NCBI GenBank assembly: GCA_007922305.1
Contig: ML677334.1
Span: 21,343,626-21,407,625 of the forward strand
DNA: 64,000 nt
Origin: Dermatemys mawii
Taxonomy: Eukaryota; Chordata; Testudines; Dermatemydidae
Direction of reading: 5' to 3'
The notes beneath the pieces are model-generated. The model made no database searches. It had not been told where the DNA came from and was given only the letters and a program-made list of their open reading frames with translations. Positions 23,430 to 35,200 of this stretch are shown here, in pieces (position 1 is the stretch's first letter; the number at the start of each line of letters is the position of its first letter). A program made the position numbers and the translations under genes.

Positions 23430-24115
23430 AACTGTGGCCCTGGTTACATTGGCACTTTATAGCGCTATAAAACCCCCAGGAGCACTATAACCTCCTACCC
23501 GTCCACACTGATGAGGCACGTAGAGCGCTATAACCTCGGAGTTATAGCACTACTGGTAATCCACCTCCGCACGGGGAATAAGGGCTGTAGCGCTCCTGCT
23601 GTAGCGCTACAGTGAGAACGTGGACAGCCACTGCGCTACAAGTGATCTCTTGAGATGCCTAGAGCCATTTAAGGCACTTGACGTCTCTTCCCTTTCTTTT
23701 GAACTCAGCTAGAGGAATGCGGAAATACCTCTTTAAAGTTTCTCTCTTAACTTGGCAGATAAGCAATGCAAATGTTTAAGGAGGGAGCCTGTGTGAAAAC
23801 AAAGCCCTCTGTGAATGGACACGCGCTGACAGCCTCTCAGAAGGATGGAAAAACCACTGGCTCTCTCCCTCCGCATACACACAACACGTCCCCCCTCACC
23901 TCCCTCATTTGAAAAGCACATTGCACCCAGCTGAATCCTGGGATACCTGCCCTAATGTGCTGCTCCCAATGCCGCCTGAAGTGCTGCAAATGTGGCCACG
24001 CTATACCGCTGGTGGGTGTCAGTGTGGCCACGCTATAGCGCTATTCCTATAGCTGTATAGGACGACAGCTATAACCAATACAGCTATAATCCTGTAAGTG
24101 TAACCATGGCTACAA
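23430..24115. mobile_element. Harbinger-like non-autonomous element with GCGCTATA palindromes
   Basis: Ends TGTGGCCCTGGTTACA and GTGTAACCATGGCTACA are inverted (13/16 matches). The palindromic unit TATAGCGCTATA and its half-units (AGCGCTATA, GTAGCGCTAC) recur near both ends. The centre is less structured. Confidence 0.65.
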
Positions 24116-24499
24116 TGTGGTCTTCATCTTCCTAAAGCCAGCTGTCTTCTCAGGTTTGACTAAGGCACTGGATGACATCTCGAGACACTGGCATGCAGTC
24201 AGCTTGCCTGACCTCTGGGTTAGTAGCCAACTAAGGTAAACAATATTTTGGCACTGATATTTTAGCCAAATTCAGTAATAGTGGGGAGAGCAACCTAGGC
24301 TGGAATCATTTTGGATCCAGACTTGTCTAAAATTATGAAGGCAGAAAATGTTACTAGCTAGATCCCAGAAATAACCTACTGTAAAAGGATGCTTTATCTA
24401 CCTCCAACTCAAGTCAACACTGCTTGGCAATCTTCTTTTCAAGGTTCCTTCCACATGGATTCTAGAATCCAGAAGAGATCTACTTTATAAGTAACAGTA

Positions 24500-24700
24500 A
24501 GATTACGGTAGTGCATGGGGCACTGTACAAAGAGATTGTAAGAGAGAGTCCCCTGTCCTGAAGAGCTTACAGTCTAAACAGACAAGACAGATGAAGGGTG
24601 GGAAGAGAAACAGGCACTGATGAGTGAAATGACTTGCCTTAGGTTGCGTAGCAAGTCAGAAATAGAATCCTGGTCTTCTGAGTCCCGGGCCCATGTCTTT
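24500..24700 (-). repeat. MIR/CORE-SINE-like copy
   Basis: It contains GGGCACTGTACAAAGA, CCTGTCCTGAAGAGCTTACA, GAAATGACTTGCCTTAGGTT and AATAGAATCCTGGTCTTCTG, the usual order of the antisense family. Confidence 0.78.
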
Positions 24701-24959
24701 TCTGCAAATGGAGCTTGTAGTTGAGCAGCAAAACTGCTTGAGCTGCAACATATCCTCTTCCTTTCAGTACAACCTTAAAGGCGGCAACTGATGGCTGAAG
24801 TACCCTTCGTTAGAGAATCCTTTTTTTAAAAATATAGAAAAAGGTTAGTGCTGTTGTGGGAGGTTTTAAAAATGTAATTAAACGTCTTCAGTAGCTGGGG
24901 TATTTTGGAATGCATACATTAACACATCACACTGAAGGCAAGAAAGACATTCAAAAGGA

Positions 24960-27900
24960 AGTATGCAATGGGGCAACACCGTTTTATTTCTGTACATTTA
25001 CATACAAAGTTTTTCAGTAGGTACAACAGATGTAACATCATGCAGACATTTAGCTTGCAAGACTGTTTTCAGTATTTGATTTAAGCTTGTGCTATGAATA
25101 AGCACCACCAGACTACTCATGATCAAAACATACAGTTACACGATTCTTTAATAAAACTTCATCAGAAACTGTGGGGGGGAGGGAAGTCTCACCCACTAGA
25201 CAAACACACTGTACTCCTTTCCCAAGACATTTCACACAATACAGTTAAAATGAAGATTTTTTTTGAAGTTTAAGTGTGGGAGATCAACCCGCACTTAAGT
25301 GTTGTCTTTATGTGCTAGCTACAGGTGCAATTTGACTTGACATTCACAGAGTTCATTTAATGGCACTTCTGCTTCCAATATGGTGATCTTTAGCATTTGG
25401 CTCCAGGAAGTGGCCTCATTGAAGAAAAATAATACCAAACCAAAACAAAAAAACCTGCTTAACCAAAACAACACTTTTCAGAAGGGGCAAAGAGATTACA
25501 TGTTTTTTCCATCTTGCCAAACACACTGAAAATAGGTAACAGAAACATTACTGAAAAAACACCCCTTACAATGATCGAGTGTAATGCCATTTTCACATTC
25601 TGTTTAAAAATTCTAAAAACAAAAACCGCCCCTTAAATGGTAACTAAAAACCCCACTAGTGGGCTGGAATACCTGAGGGCTCATGGAAAGAAATGGGCCT
25701 AAATGGACAGCAAAGCTTTGAATGCTCTTCTTGTTGCATTGACTGGGAACAGTAGTCATCTGAGAAAGGTGTTTCCTTTGCACTGTGGAGAACCATGATT
25801 GAGAAGCGTATGGCTTGACAGACAGTTGTTAAAAAACTGCCAGAGTACTCAACCGTACAAGGAACCGGACAGAACACATTAGGAAAGTGATGTTTGTTTA
25901 CAGCCTCATGCTCTGCTGTATCATTTAGTACCTATCTGTCTCTCCCCAGAAACTTTCAGCCTCCTATCTTTTTAAAAAACAGGCTTGCATCCTCACAAAT
26001 GAGCTATAACAGAGCTACCAAGACAGAATATTACTTCACTTTTTGCCATGACTGAGCCAAGCAAGCCATAGGTGTTGGGACCTCATTTCAAAGGACTAGT
26101 ACCAAATGCTTCATCTCAAGCAAATTAAAAAACAACACACAAAAGTCAATTTCACAAAAATTGCCAAGTGCTCCTGTCACCTAATGTATTCATTTCTCAT
26201 ATAAAGAGGCTGATATGTTTAAACAGTTCTTTTTGCTGGGACTGTTTGTAATGAAAGAGCAAACACCAGAATAGGAAACTATAAAGTGCTGTGGACAACA
26301 GCGATGACACACCAGGACCATAACAGTGCTAAATGCAATCTGTCTAATAGGCTTGTGAAAGGCCTACATGATTTGTACTGTAGCCTGAGTATATATGCAG
26401 AGAGACCATGAACTAAAAAGCTGTTCTGTGGTATATGGATTACAAGGTGCTGCATAACAGCTCTGAGTCTGTGTGCATGCCCGATTTCAAACAATCCTCT
26501 GCTCTCTCTCTCGCTCTCCTGTGTTGAGGCCCCGCCCCCCCCGATTATTTGTTTGTTTTACTTTCCAGATTTTGATATAAACTCACTTTTCCTGATATGT
26601 GGCTTGTTACAAGCTTCATATAAAAGGCAAAAGGTATTGCACAAATTTGGCACATGAATACTGCACAAACCGAAAGGCCTTATTTTCAAGGTGAATGCGG
26701 ACTGCAAAAATCTGAACGCAGAACAAAACGAAAGAGAGGTGGCCACTTTCAAACCGTACAGTAACTAGAGAGTGTAAGAAAACTTGGTCTGTTGCTGTCA
26801 CAGCAAGTCTAACTAAGGTGAAAACAGGAGCGTAACTCCAGGCAAAAATACCATCAACTGGTCCAGTGTTTCTTATGTGGCTCAAAAAGAACCCAGATGT
26901 CCACATCCTCTGTACAAAAGTTAGCAGCTTTAGGACAACATTGATTTTCCAGCCACAACAATCTGTGTCACTTCTCCAGGCCTGCTCATCCTCTTGCACT
27001 CATCAGCATCTGTGCTGCTTACTACACTGCCCACAGACTTGCTGATTTTGTGTGGGTTACAAGAGGACAAAGGCAGCCTAATGGAGGATGTAAGTAGAGA
27101 TACAGTAGTTAACAGACAATATATAGAGCAAAAGAAGGGGTAGGGAAGAGGAGGAAAGTGCAGATTAGCCTTTCCATGCCTATGAATGCAAGATGTCCAT
27201 CAAACAAAGTGGCAATCATATGGGTGCTCAATACAACATTACACATCCTGCTGCTCTGTTCATTTAAATGGCTGTACCACTGGGCAAATCAAAAATGCAT
27301 GACCTGAGTGGATAAGGAAAGGAAGGTAGTGGTGGTGGAGGGATTGTTAACAATGATGCAAGAAAGCTTTTAAGCTCAGAATGTCCTTGTATTAACTAGA
27401 TCCTTAAAGACATTCACACAACAAGAATCAAAATCTGATGACTAATGCAAATCTGTTGCTGGCTTGGGAAGGAGGAGGTCACCTGGCTATTATCAAGTAG
27501 CCATATTTACAACAAATGAAATATTTGCTTCTTACTTTAGTAAGCAAAAGCATTTTAAATTACTTTAAACAAACAAGGGATCCTATAGTATTTTTTTTTT
27601 TTTTTAAAGGGAGAGTCTACAAGAGCACATTTTTGGTGAGATTAAGGTGGCAGTTCATTGATTCTTGGGTCAGAAATAGCAAACAGGAGACAGGAAAATA
27701 TATAGTAATCACAATTCTGGCTTGGACAGGAGGTTTTAAAAATGTATGATTAAAGATGATCCACTTCATAGGGAGTGCCCGCTTGACCTATACTTAAGTA
27801 ACATTTTAAACAGCCTCTTTCCCCCCCATCTTCGGGATTTATTCAAATAATCAATTCATTCCCTTTTCTTCTAATAGTCACTCAAATATTTATCCATTTA

Positions 27901-28922
27901 AATAAGAATAGGCTTTAACAGTTAGGACATGCAATGTCCCAGCTCTTGTCCTCGTGGAAATTTCAGCTAAACTCCCTTTTGGAGCAAGCATTTCAGATTG
28001 TAGCCAATACTCCTACATTTTTGTCTCCTTTAACCAAAAATATTCTCTTGAACACTAGGATGCAGATATTGGACCCCCTGTTAGTTAAAACCATTCATGG
28101 TAAAACTAATTTTACCACTGCTGGTCAACTCATTTCCGTTGTTTATATTATTATTATTAATCACTTGCAGGAAATCTCTAAAAGAGCTGAATGTGATACT
28201 TAAAATGTTTAAGGGTGATCCTGATTGAAAAACTAAGCTAGTTTGTGTAGTATTTAGCTGACTGCTTTAACTACAGTAAAAAATCAATTCTAATTTAGAA
28301 AATAACTTTTAAATACATATGGGAACACTATCAAAACCTAATTTACACTAAATAAAATGCAGTCAGACTTTGAATTACAACAGGTTTTTTGTTGTTTGTA
28401 GAAACAGAGCAGGCAACCTGGGGGATTTAACTTTCTAGACAGGCAAAACTAATGCACTAGCCTAAGTTTCAGTGGATTCAACTCTGCAGCAGCGATACCT
28501 CTTTCCTTTAACAAAAAACAAAAATGAAAACAAAAAACATCACACCAGTTCTTTTTTGGAATGGCTGCACCTCTTGAAATAAGATGGCTTCATTCATGTG
28601 ATCAATGAAAGGAAAAGGGAGTAAAGTGCTTCTTTAAAATGATAATCAAAATAAATATAAACATTTAATTCCAGGAAAGGAAAGTTTGGAAGGGTTATCT
28701 CCAGACAGTTCTTTTCTTGGATGCGTTATTTCCCCCATAACCTTTTCAAAAATAATTTGCACACCCGTTGAAGATTCCTACAATAAGTGGCTTTAGCAGC
28801 AGAGTTGAATTCCCCCATGTATTCGTCTGTTCCATCACTGGTCTGCAAACCCGTGCAAAACACCCCCACCCAAAGTGTTCCTTCTCCACCCCAAAATAAA
28901 AATAAAAAAAAAATCTGCCCAG
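24960..28922 (-). other. SLC22A23: Inferred long 3'UTR of SLC22A23; poly(A) signal at 24983-24988
   Basis: About 4 kb downstream of the stop codon is almost free of the interspersed repeats that fill the rest of the window. It ends at an AATAAA on the - strand (TTTATT at 24983-24988). Human SLC22A23 also has a long 3'UTR, as I recall. Only simple runs are seen (T-run at 27588-27605, CT-rich 26498-26520). Open frames in this block show no recognisable protein. Confidence 0.6.
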
Positions 28923-29271
28923 TTACATCCCATTGGCAGTGGTATTCTCGGACACCCCGTCACCCACGGCTGATGAATCGTGGAGGCCAGAGTAATCCTT
29001 GAGTTCTGAGTTTGTCAGAAGCAGGGGCTGCTCCCCTTTCTTGTGTGGCAGGAGGGGCTTCCTGGTGTAGTGTTCGCCGTCTGGGATGTTCTCAGGCAGG
29101 TTTTGGTTCTTGCTCTCCGGCAAGAGAAGAATACAGATGATACAAATGAGCGTACAGCAGGCGAAGATCACGTGGTGCAGAAAGTAGCCTTTCTGGTTAT
29201 GAAGCTCCATTATAGGTGCAGTCAGCATCCCAAAGCCTGCACTGGCCAGGACAAGTCCCAGTCCACCACCC
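28923..29271 (-). CDS. SLC22A23: SLC22A23 last coding exon: helices 11-12 and C-terminal tail
   Basis: Acceptor ctttgtag, stop TAA at 28923-28925. It encodes helix 11 ([20 protein letters not shown]), MELHNQKG, helix 12 ([20 protein letters not shown]) and the SLC22 signature LPES..QNLPEN. A polar tail follows, with [16 protein letters not shown] and [14 protein letters not shown]. It ends ...TTANGM, three residues before the human end, where a stop replaces the Lys codon. Confidence 0.95.
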
Positions 29272-32200
29272 CTACAAAGACAAAGAGTCTCAGTACAGAC
29301 AGAATAGAGCAGCAGAATAGAAGTGTAACACTTCAGCGAAAGATTGAAAACTTTCCTTCTGGTTTATTTTCTGGAAGCAGAGTTACTTCACGATGAGCAG
29401 AGCAGTATGTGAAAGGAGGACATTCCCCTCGCAGTGGCGGCAGAGGTCAGCAAAGCTTACATCCTCATTCTCAGACCATGAGGACTGTGCCTACACCAGC
29501 CACCTGCTCCATTCCTGACTGAACTGCCCTGTATGAAGTGCAGATGGCTCAGTGTGCCAACATTTGAACTGTTGCTCCTTTGGCCCAGGTTCACCCGAGA
29601 GCGGTTATAAACTGTCTCACTTGCAGTGCTCTCCAGGTAGCTGAGCTGCAATTCCCAGTGCAGCTCCCAGGAATGGAGGATTCCAGCAGATTCTGGAAGG
29701 TCTCCTGCGCCCTGTGGGCCAGGGGTAGAGGGACTACTTGAACGGCTTCAGTCTGAACTAATTCAGGGCTGCCCACACTGTCACTAAACTGATGCAGGCT
29801 GAAATGGTTCAGCCCAAACTAAACACTTGGTCCTACTGAAAGCAAGTCTAATCCTAGCTGTATTTCACACCAATGTCAAGTACTTGGAGCATTGTCGTTT
29901 GTGGTGACAATGGGCATCTCTGTGCTGGGGAAATTTTCTAACTGGTTTTAACCCTACTAGAGCTGTCGGTTAGACCAGTTTAGATGATTTAAGGCCGTCG
30001 GCCTTGCTTTTACAGAACCAGAGTCCAATGTGATCTTGACAGCGTTTCATTAAACATGGGTCAGGCCAGTCTATACTTAATCTACAACAGGGATCTCAAA
30101 TCACCATGAAGGCCACATGAGGACTAGTACCTTGGCTCAAGGGATGCATCACTGACACCTTTTCATACAACAATACAAAAATATAGCAAAAAAAAAAGAA
30201 AAGAAAAAAATGAAAAGTAATATAGTATACTAGTAAAAGTCAATGTATTAACCCTACGAAAAGTCAGTGCTAATTTTGACAGTCATTTCATTTTTGGTCA
30301 CTTAGCTGGAAGAGTTTTGCATCAAGCAGAGCATCACTGTTAGGTTTGATATCCTGAGACGAAACCAATCTCAGTGTGGCTTGCAAATTGTATCCCATTC
30401 CATACAAAAAACTAGATTAAGGGAATGTTAAGACTGCACGTTAAGCACACGTGCCAAAATTAGGGTTGCACACACAACTTCTTCTCTGCCCCTTTGAGAC
30501 TGTGTGTTATCATGTAATCTTTTAATTACAGGGTCCTGTACTATTTCTCATATAATATATACCATTTTCTGACACCCTTAAATTGTGTAACATCTTAGTG
30601 ATTTTTCTACTGACTTTTATTGCATTGTCACAGTTGTCCCAATATATGCTTACTAGCAAAGGACCTGCCACTTAGCCACTCAATTTTATGGTAAGTTTGA
30701 GTGAGAGTGGGCAAATGTGTGTTGTGATGGGAAGATATGTTGATTTGTGGCTGGGTTGTGTTGTGCTGGGAGATTTTGATTGATTTGTGTTGGTGGCAGA
30801 TAAGGGGTATGTGCTGGGATGAGGAGCTATCTGTATTTGGACTTGCTGGTTGTGTATGTGATTGTGCTGATATGTAAGGTGGCAGCTAGCAGAAGGGGGT
30901 GGCGGTCGGGCCAAGTAGGGACTTAGTGTGGAGGGATCCATATAGGGGTAAGAGAGCTCTCTGTGGGGCAGTCTGGGTGCAGGTGGCTCAGTGGGGGATC
31001 TGGATGCACAGAAGCTCATTGTGGGGGGTGCCGGGGCAATGGGACTCTGCAGGGGATCCAGGTGAAGGTGTTTGGGGCTCAGCGGTGGGGGGTGCACATG
31101 ACTACACTGGGGCAGGAGAATCAGGCCCACAGAGTCAATGGTTCTCAAACGTTTTGTACCGGTGACCCCTTTCACACAGGAAGCCTCTGAGTGTGACCAA
31201 CCCTGCCTCCAAATTAAAAACAAGGGGGTTAATTAAAATTTAATTTAATGTGGGCTCAAGGTAGAGAGCTCGTGATCCCCACAAAACCACCTTGCGACTC
31301 CTGGAGGGGTCATCATGACCCCCAGTTTGAGAACCCCTCATCTATCCAATATTGTACCCCAAAGTCTGGGAAAAAATGCTTACCTGGATTTTAAAGGCAT
31401 TTAAATGAGGAATTTAAATGCATCACAAGGAAAACTAAGGGAGAAGGCAAAATTTTAGGTTCAGTGTGTGTCAGGTAGCATTATAGTTGAAGTCAGAGAG
31501 ATATTCTCTTACTGTAGGCTGCAATATGTATTCTAGAAACAAAAATCAGGGAGCACTATCAATACTTGAAAACACTATACTATTTATTTTTTGCTAAATT
31601 TTTTTATAATATAAAATAATGTCTATTCAACATTTGCAGCAGGTGTTTTTCTTGCTGGCACGTACAACAGATGTGCATGAGTGAAGCAATGAAACAACTA
31701 TGTTTCAAAGTGCAGTACACTTTATAGTTCACTTTTCTTTCTCATACATAGTATGACAGCGGGCAGGATTTAGAACTTTTCTGGGGTGCTTGATTCCTAG
31801 ATAGTGTTCTTCCTTACTCAAGAAGTTTCCTAAGATGTGATGGTGTAGTGTTCTGTTTCAATTTGCTCTAACACGCTGAATATTAATCAACTAAGGCTTA
31901 GTGTTTTAAACTGTGGTTTGGGCATCATAGAAATGGACACACTGCAATACCTTGGACAAATCAGCCCTCTCCCTCAATTTGTAAAATAGCTTCCTCATGT
32001 GGCTTTTTCACAGTCTTAATTAATTTATATCCTCCGAAGATTATATTACATCATATCAAATCTTAAGAAAGCAGCTACTGTATTTGACTTCTGCTATTCT
32101 CTGTGTTACCACTAGAGAGTAGGCTTTGCTCACATTTAATAAGAGTGAGAAGAGTACAAGAGGATAATTTATAAGACTGTAAAACTGCTCTTGTAATCCT

Positions 32201-35200
32201 CAATGGTGAAAATGTAGAAAGAGCCTGCTACAAAATTTGTAGTCTTTAAAGGTTTCCCTATTCATATTTTAGAACCTTTCCTGGTCTACTAGAGTTTTAG
32301 ACATCACCAGAACATTTTACTAGGAAGAGTTTAAAATAACAATAGCAAAATATTGTCTCAGAAATTCTTCACTGAAGTGAAACTAAACCCAGGAATCAGA
32401 TTTCAGAGTAGCAGCCGTGTTAGTCTGTATCTGCAAAAAGCGTGATGAGTACTTGTGGCACTTTAGAGACTAACAAATTCATTTGGGCATAAGCTTTCAT
32501 GGGCTACAGCCTACTTCATCAGATGCATAAAATGCCCCATACATACAGTAGGAAGATATCTTCCTACTATATGTTCCATTTTGTATATAGAGAACATGAA
32601 AAGGTGGAAGTTGCCATACCAACTCTAAGAGGCTAATTAATTAAAATGAGCTATTGTCAACAGGAGAAAACTTTTGTAGTGATAATCAGGATAGCCCATT
32701 TCAGAGAGTTGACAAGGTGTGTGTAACAGTAGGGGGATAGTTAACATGAGGAAATAGATTCAATTTGTGTAATGACCCAACCACTCCCAATCTCTATTTA
32801 AGCTTAAATTAATGGTATCCAGTTTGCAAATTAATTGCAATTCAGCAGTTTCTCGTCGGAGTTTTTTTGTTTTTGAAGTTTTTTTGTGAACTATTGCCAC
32901 TTTTAAGTCTGTTACTGAATGACCAGAGAGATTGAAGTGTTCTCCTACTGGTTTTTGAATGTTATGATTCCTGATGTTAGATTTGTGTCCTTTTATTCTT
33001 TTGTGTAGAGACTGTCCAGTTTGGCTAATGTATATGGCAGAGGGGCATTGCTGGCACATGATGGCATATATCACATCGGTAGATGTGCAAGTGAATGAGC
33101 CCCTGATGGTGTGGCTGAAGTGATTAGGTCCTATGATGGTGTCACTTGAATAAATATGCAGAGAGTTGGCATCGGGCTTTCTTGCAAGGATAGGTTCCTG
33201 GGTGAGTGTTTTCAAAAGAATAAAAGGACACAAATCTGACATCAGGAATCATAACATTCAAAAACCAGTAGGAGAACACTTCAATCTCTCGGGTCACTCA
33301 GTAACAGACTTAAAAGGGCAATTCTTCAATAAAAAAAACTTCAAAAACTTCCACCTTTTCATGTTCTCTGTATATCTATCTTCCTACTGTATGTTCCATT
33401 CTATGCATTTAATGAAGTGGGCTGTAGCCCATGAAAGCTTATGCCCAAATAAATTTGTTAGTCTCTAGGGTGCCATAAGTACTCCTGTTCTTTAAACCCA
33501 GGAATATGGCTTGCATCTCTCTATAATATTTAAAAGCACAAAAGAGCAATTTGAATCCCACCTTAGTTTTTCTCAAGTGTTTGATCCTTTCCAATACAAG
33601 TGGTCTGATGTGACAATGGGTCAGAGAATAAAAAACCTCTTCAATTACTGAAAAGATAATTTATTTGTATTGCAGTTGTGCCTTAGAGCCCCAGTCTTAC
33701 TCCACTGTGTGAAGTGCTGGGATTTAGAATTCTGATGTGATTATTTGATTTTAACTTCCGCAATCTCCCCTCATCTCCACTGGGAAGGTAGACCCACTGG
33801 TGGACAGTGGCTGATGGCTAAAATACCTACTATTCCGCCCACATATTTTTTCTCTTCACTGCTGCTCTGAGTAGGGAGGGGGAAAGCGGTACACAAACTA
33901 ACAGAAAAATTAGCAATGCTAAGGCCAACCAATACATAGTTACTCCTTATCCCCAGGGGCCTAACAACAGGTACTGTTCTCCATCTTTTAGAAACTGGCG
34001 GGGGAAGGGAAGAAGGGAGAAAAACAAAAGTCTCCCCAATCAACTCCTTCCTAAAACCTTGGTCTCTTTGATAAGTAGCACAACCCTGAGTGCCTCTGTC
34101 ATGCTTATTGGGGGAGGATTATCAGCTTCACTTAGTGCTTGAGTTCAGTGTTTGAAAGGAGCTTTTTAATGAACTCCTTGGCATAAGGAATTAGAACTCT
34201 TCAATGATGCTTTGGTGCTTAGCAGTGTGAAATCAGGGCTGACCAGAATAAAGATGTCAGGGTAATAAGGATCTCAACAATAAATATTTGTGTTATTCCT
34301 GAGTGTCTTTATGTCTCTGGAACATATATTGTAGGTTTTAGCAGGAAAAGATAAATTCTTGGAACCTGATCTTGGGGCTATTCAAAAACCACTTTTTGCT
34401 TATTAAAAACAGCGTAGAAGTGTTGGCAAATGCTATTAATTGTCATGGTAGCAATCATACAACAGCCAATCTACCTGTAAGCATCTTAATATTGATGCTA
34501 TTTTTCCTCACAAACAAAATAGGAATAAAGAATTAGTTTGAAAAACTCAATGACTCCCACAAGATACTGATTGGCGCATCAGTTGAGATTAGGTCAAGTC
34601 CTGAAAATAAGATGCTCTGCCAAATTGTAATGCATTATGGGTGGTATTTCATAAAGACAATTACCCTGTAAAGGGCATGATGGAGAAGTGGTCATATGCC
34701 TATTTCATGACACCAGAGCAAAGGCATATCATCATCTTAGCAATCACACTTCTGTCTGAAATGTGTTAAGAATATAAAAATGGTCATTCTGGCTCAGAGC
34801 AACAGTCCATCCAGCATTCTGTCTTCTGAGAGTGGCCAGTGCCAGACGGAATGGGCAGAACTGTCCAGTCCCTGGCTCTGGAAGTCAGACACAGAGCATG
34901 AGGGCTGCATTCCTGATGGCTAATAGCCATCTACGTATTTATTCTCCATGAACTCATCTAATTCTTTTTTGAACTCTGTTATAGTTTTGGCCTTCACAAC
35001 ATCCCCTGGCAATGAGTTCCACAGATTGGCTGTGCATTGTGTGAAGAAATACTTTCTCTTGCTTTAAACCTGCTGCCTATTAATTTCAATGGGTGACTGC
35101 TGGTTCTTGTATTATTTGTAGGGGTCAATACACTTCCTTATTCATTTTCTCCATATTCTTCATTAGACCTCTATTATATCCTTCCTCAGTCATCTCTTTT

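Noticed and set aside
30672..31223. 183-codon Pro/Ser/His-rich frame, - strand
   Set aside because: Arises from a low-complexity G/T-rich stretch.
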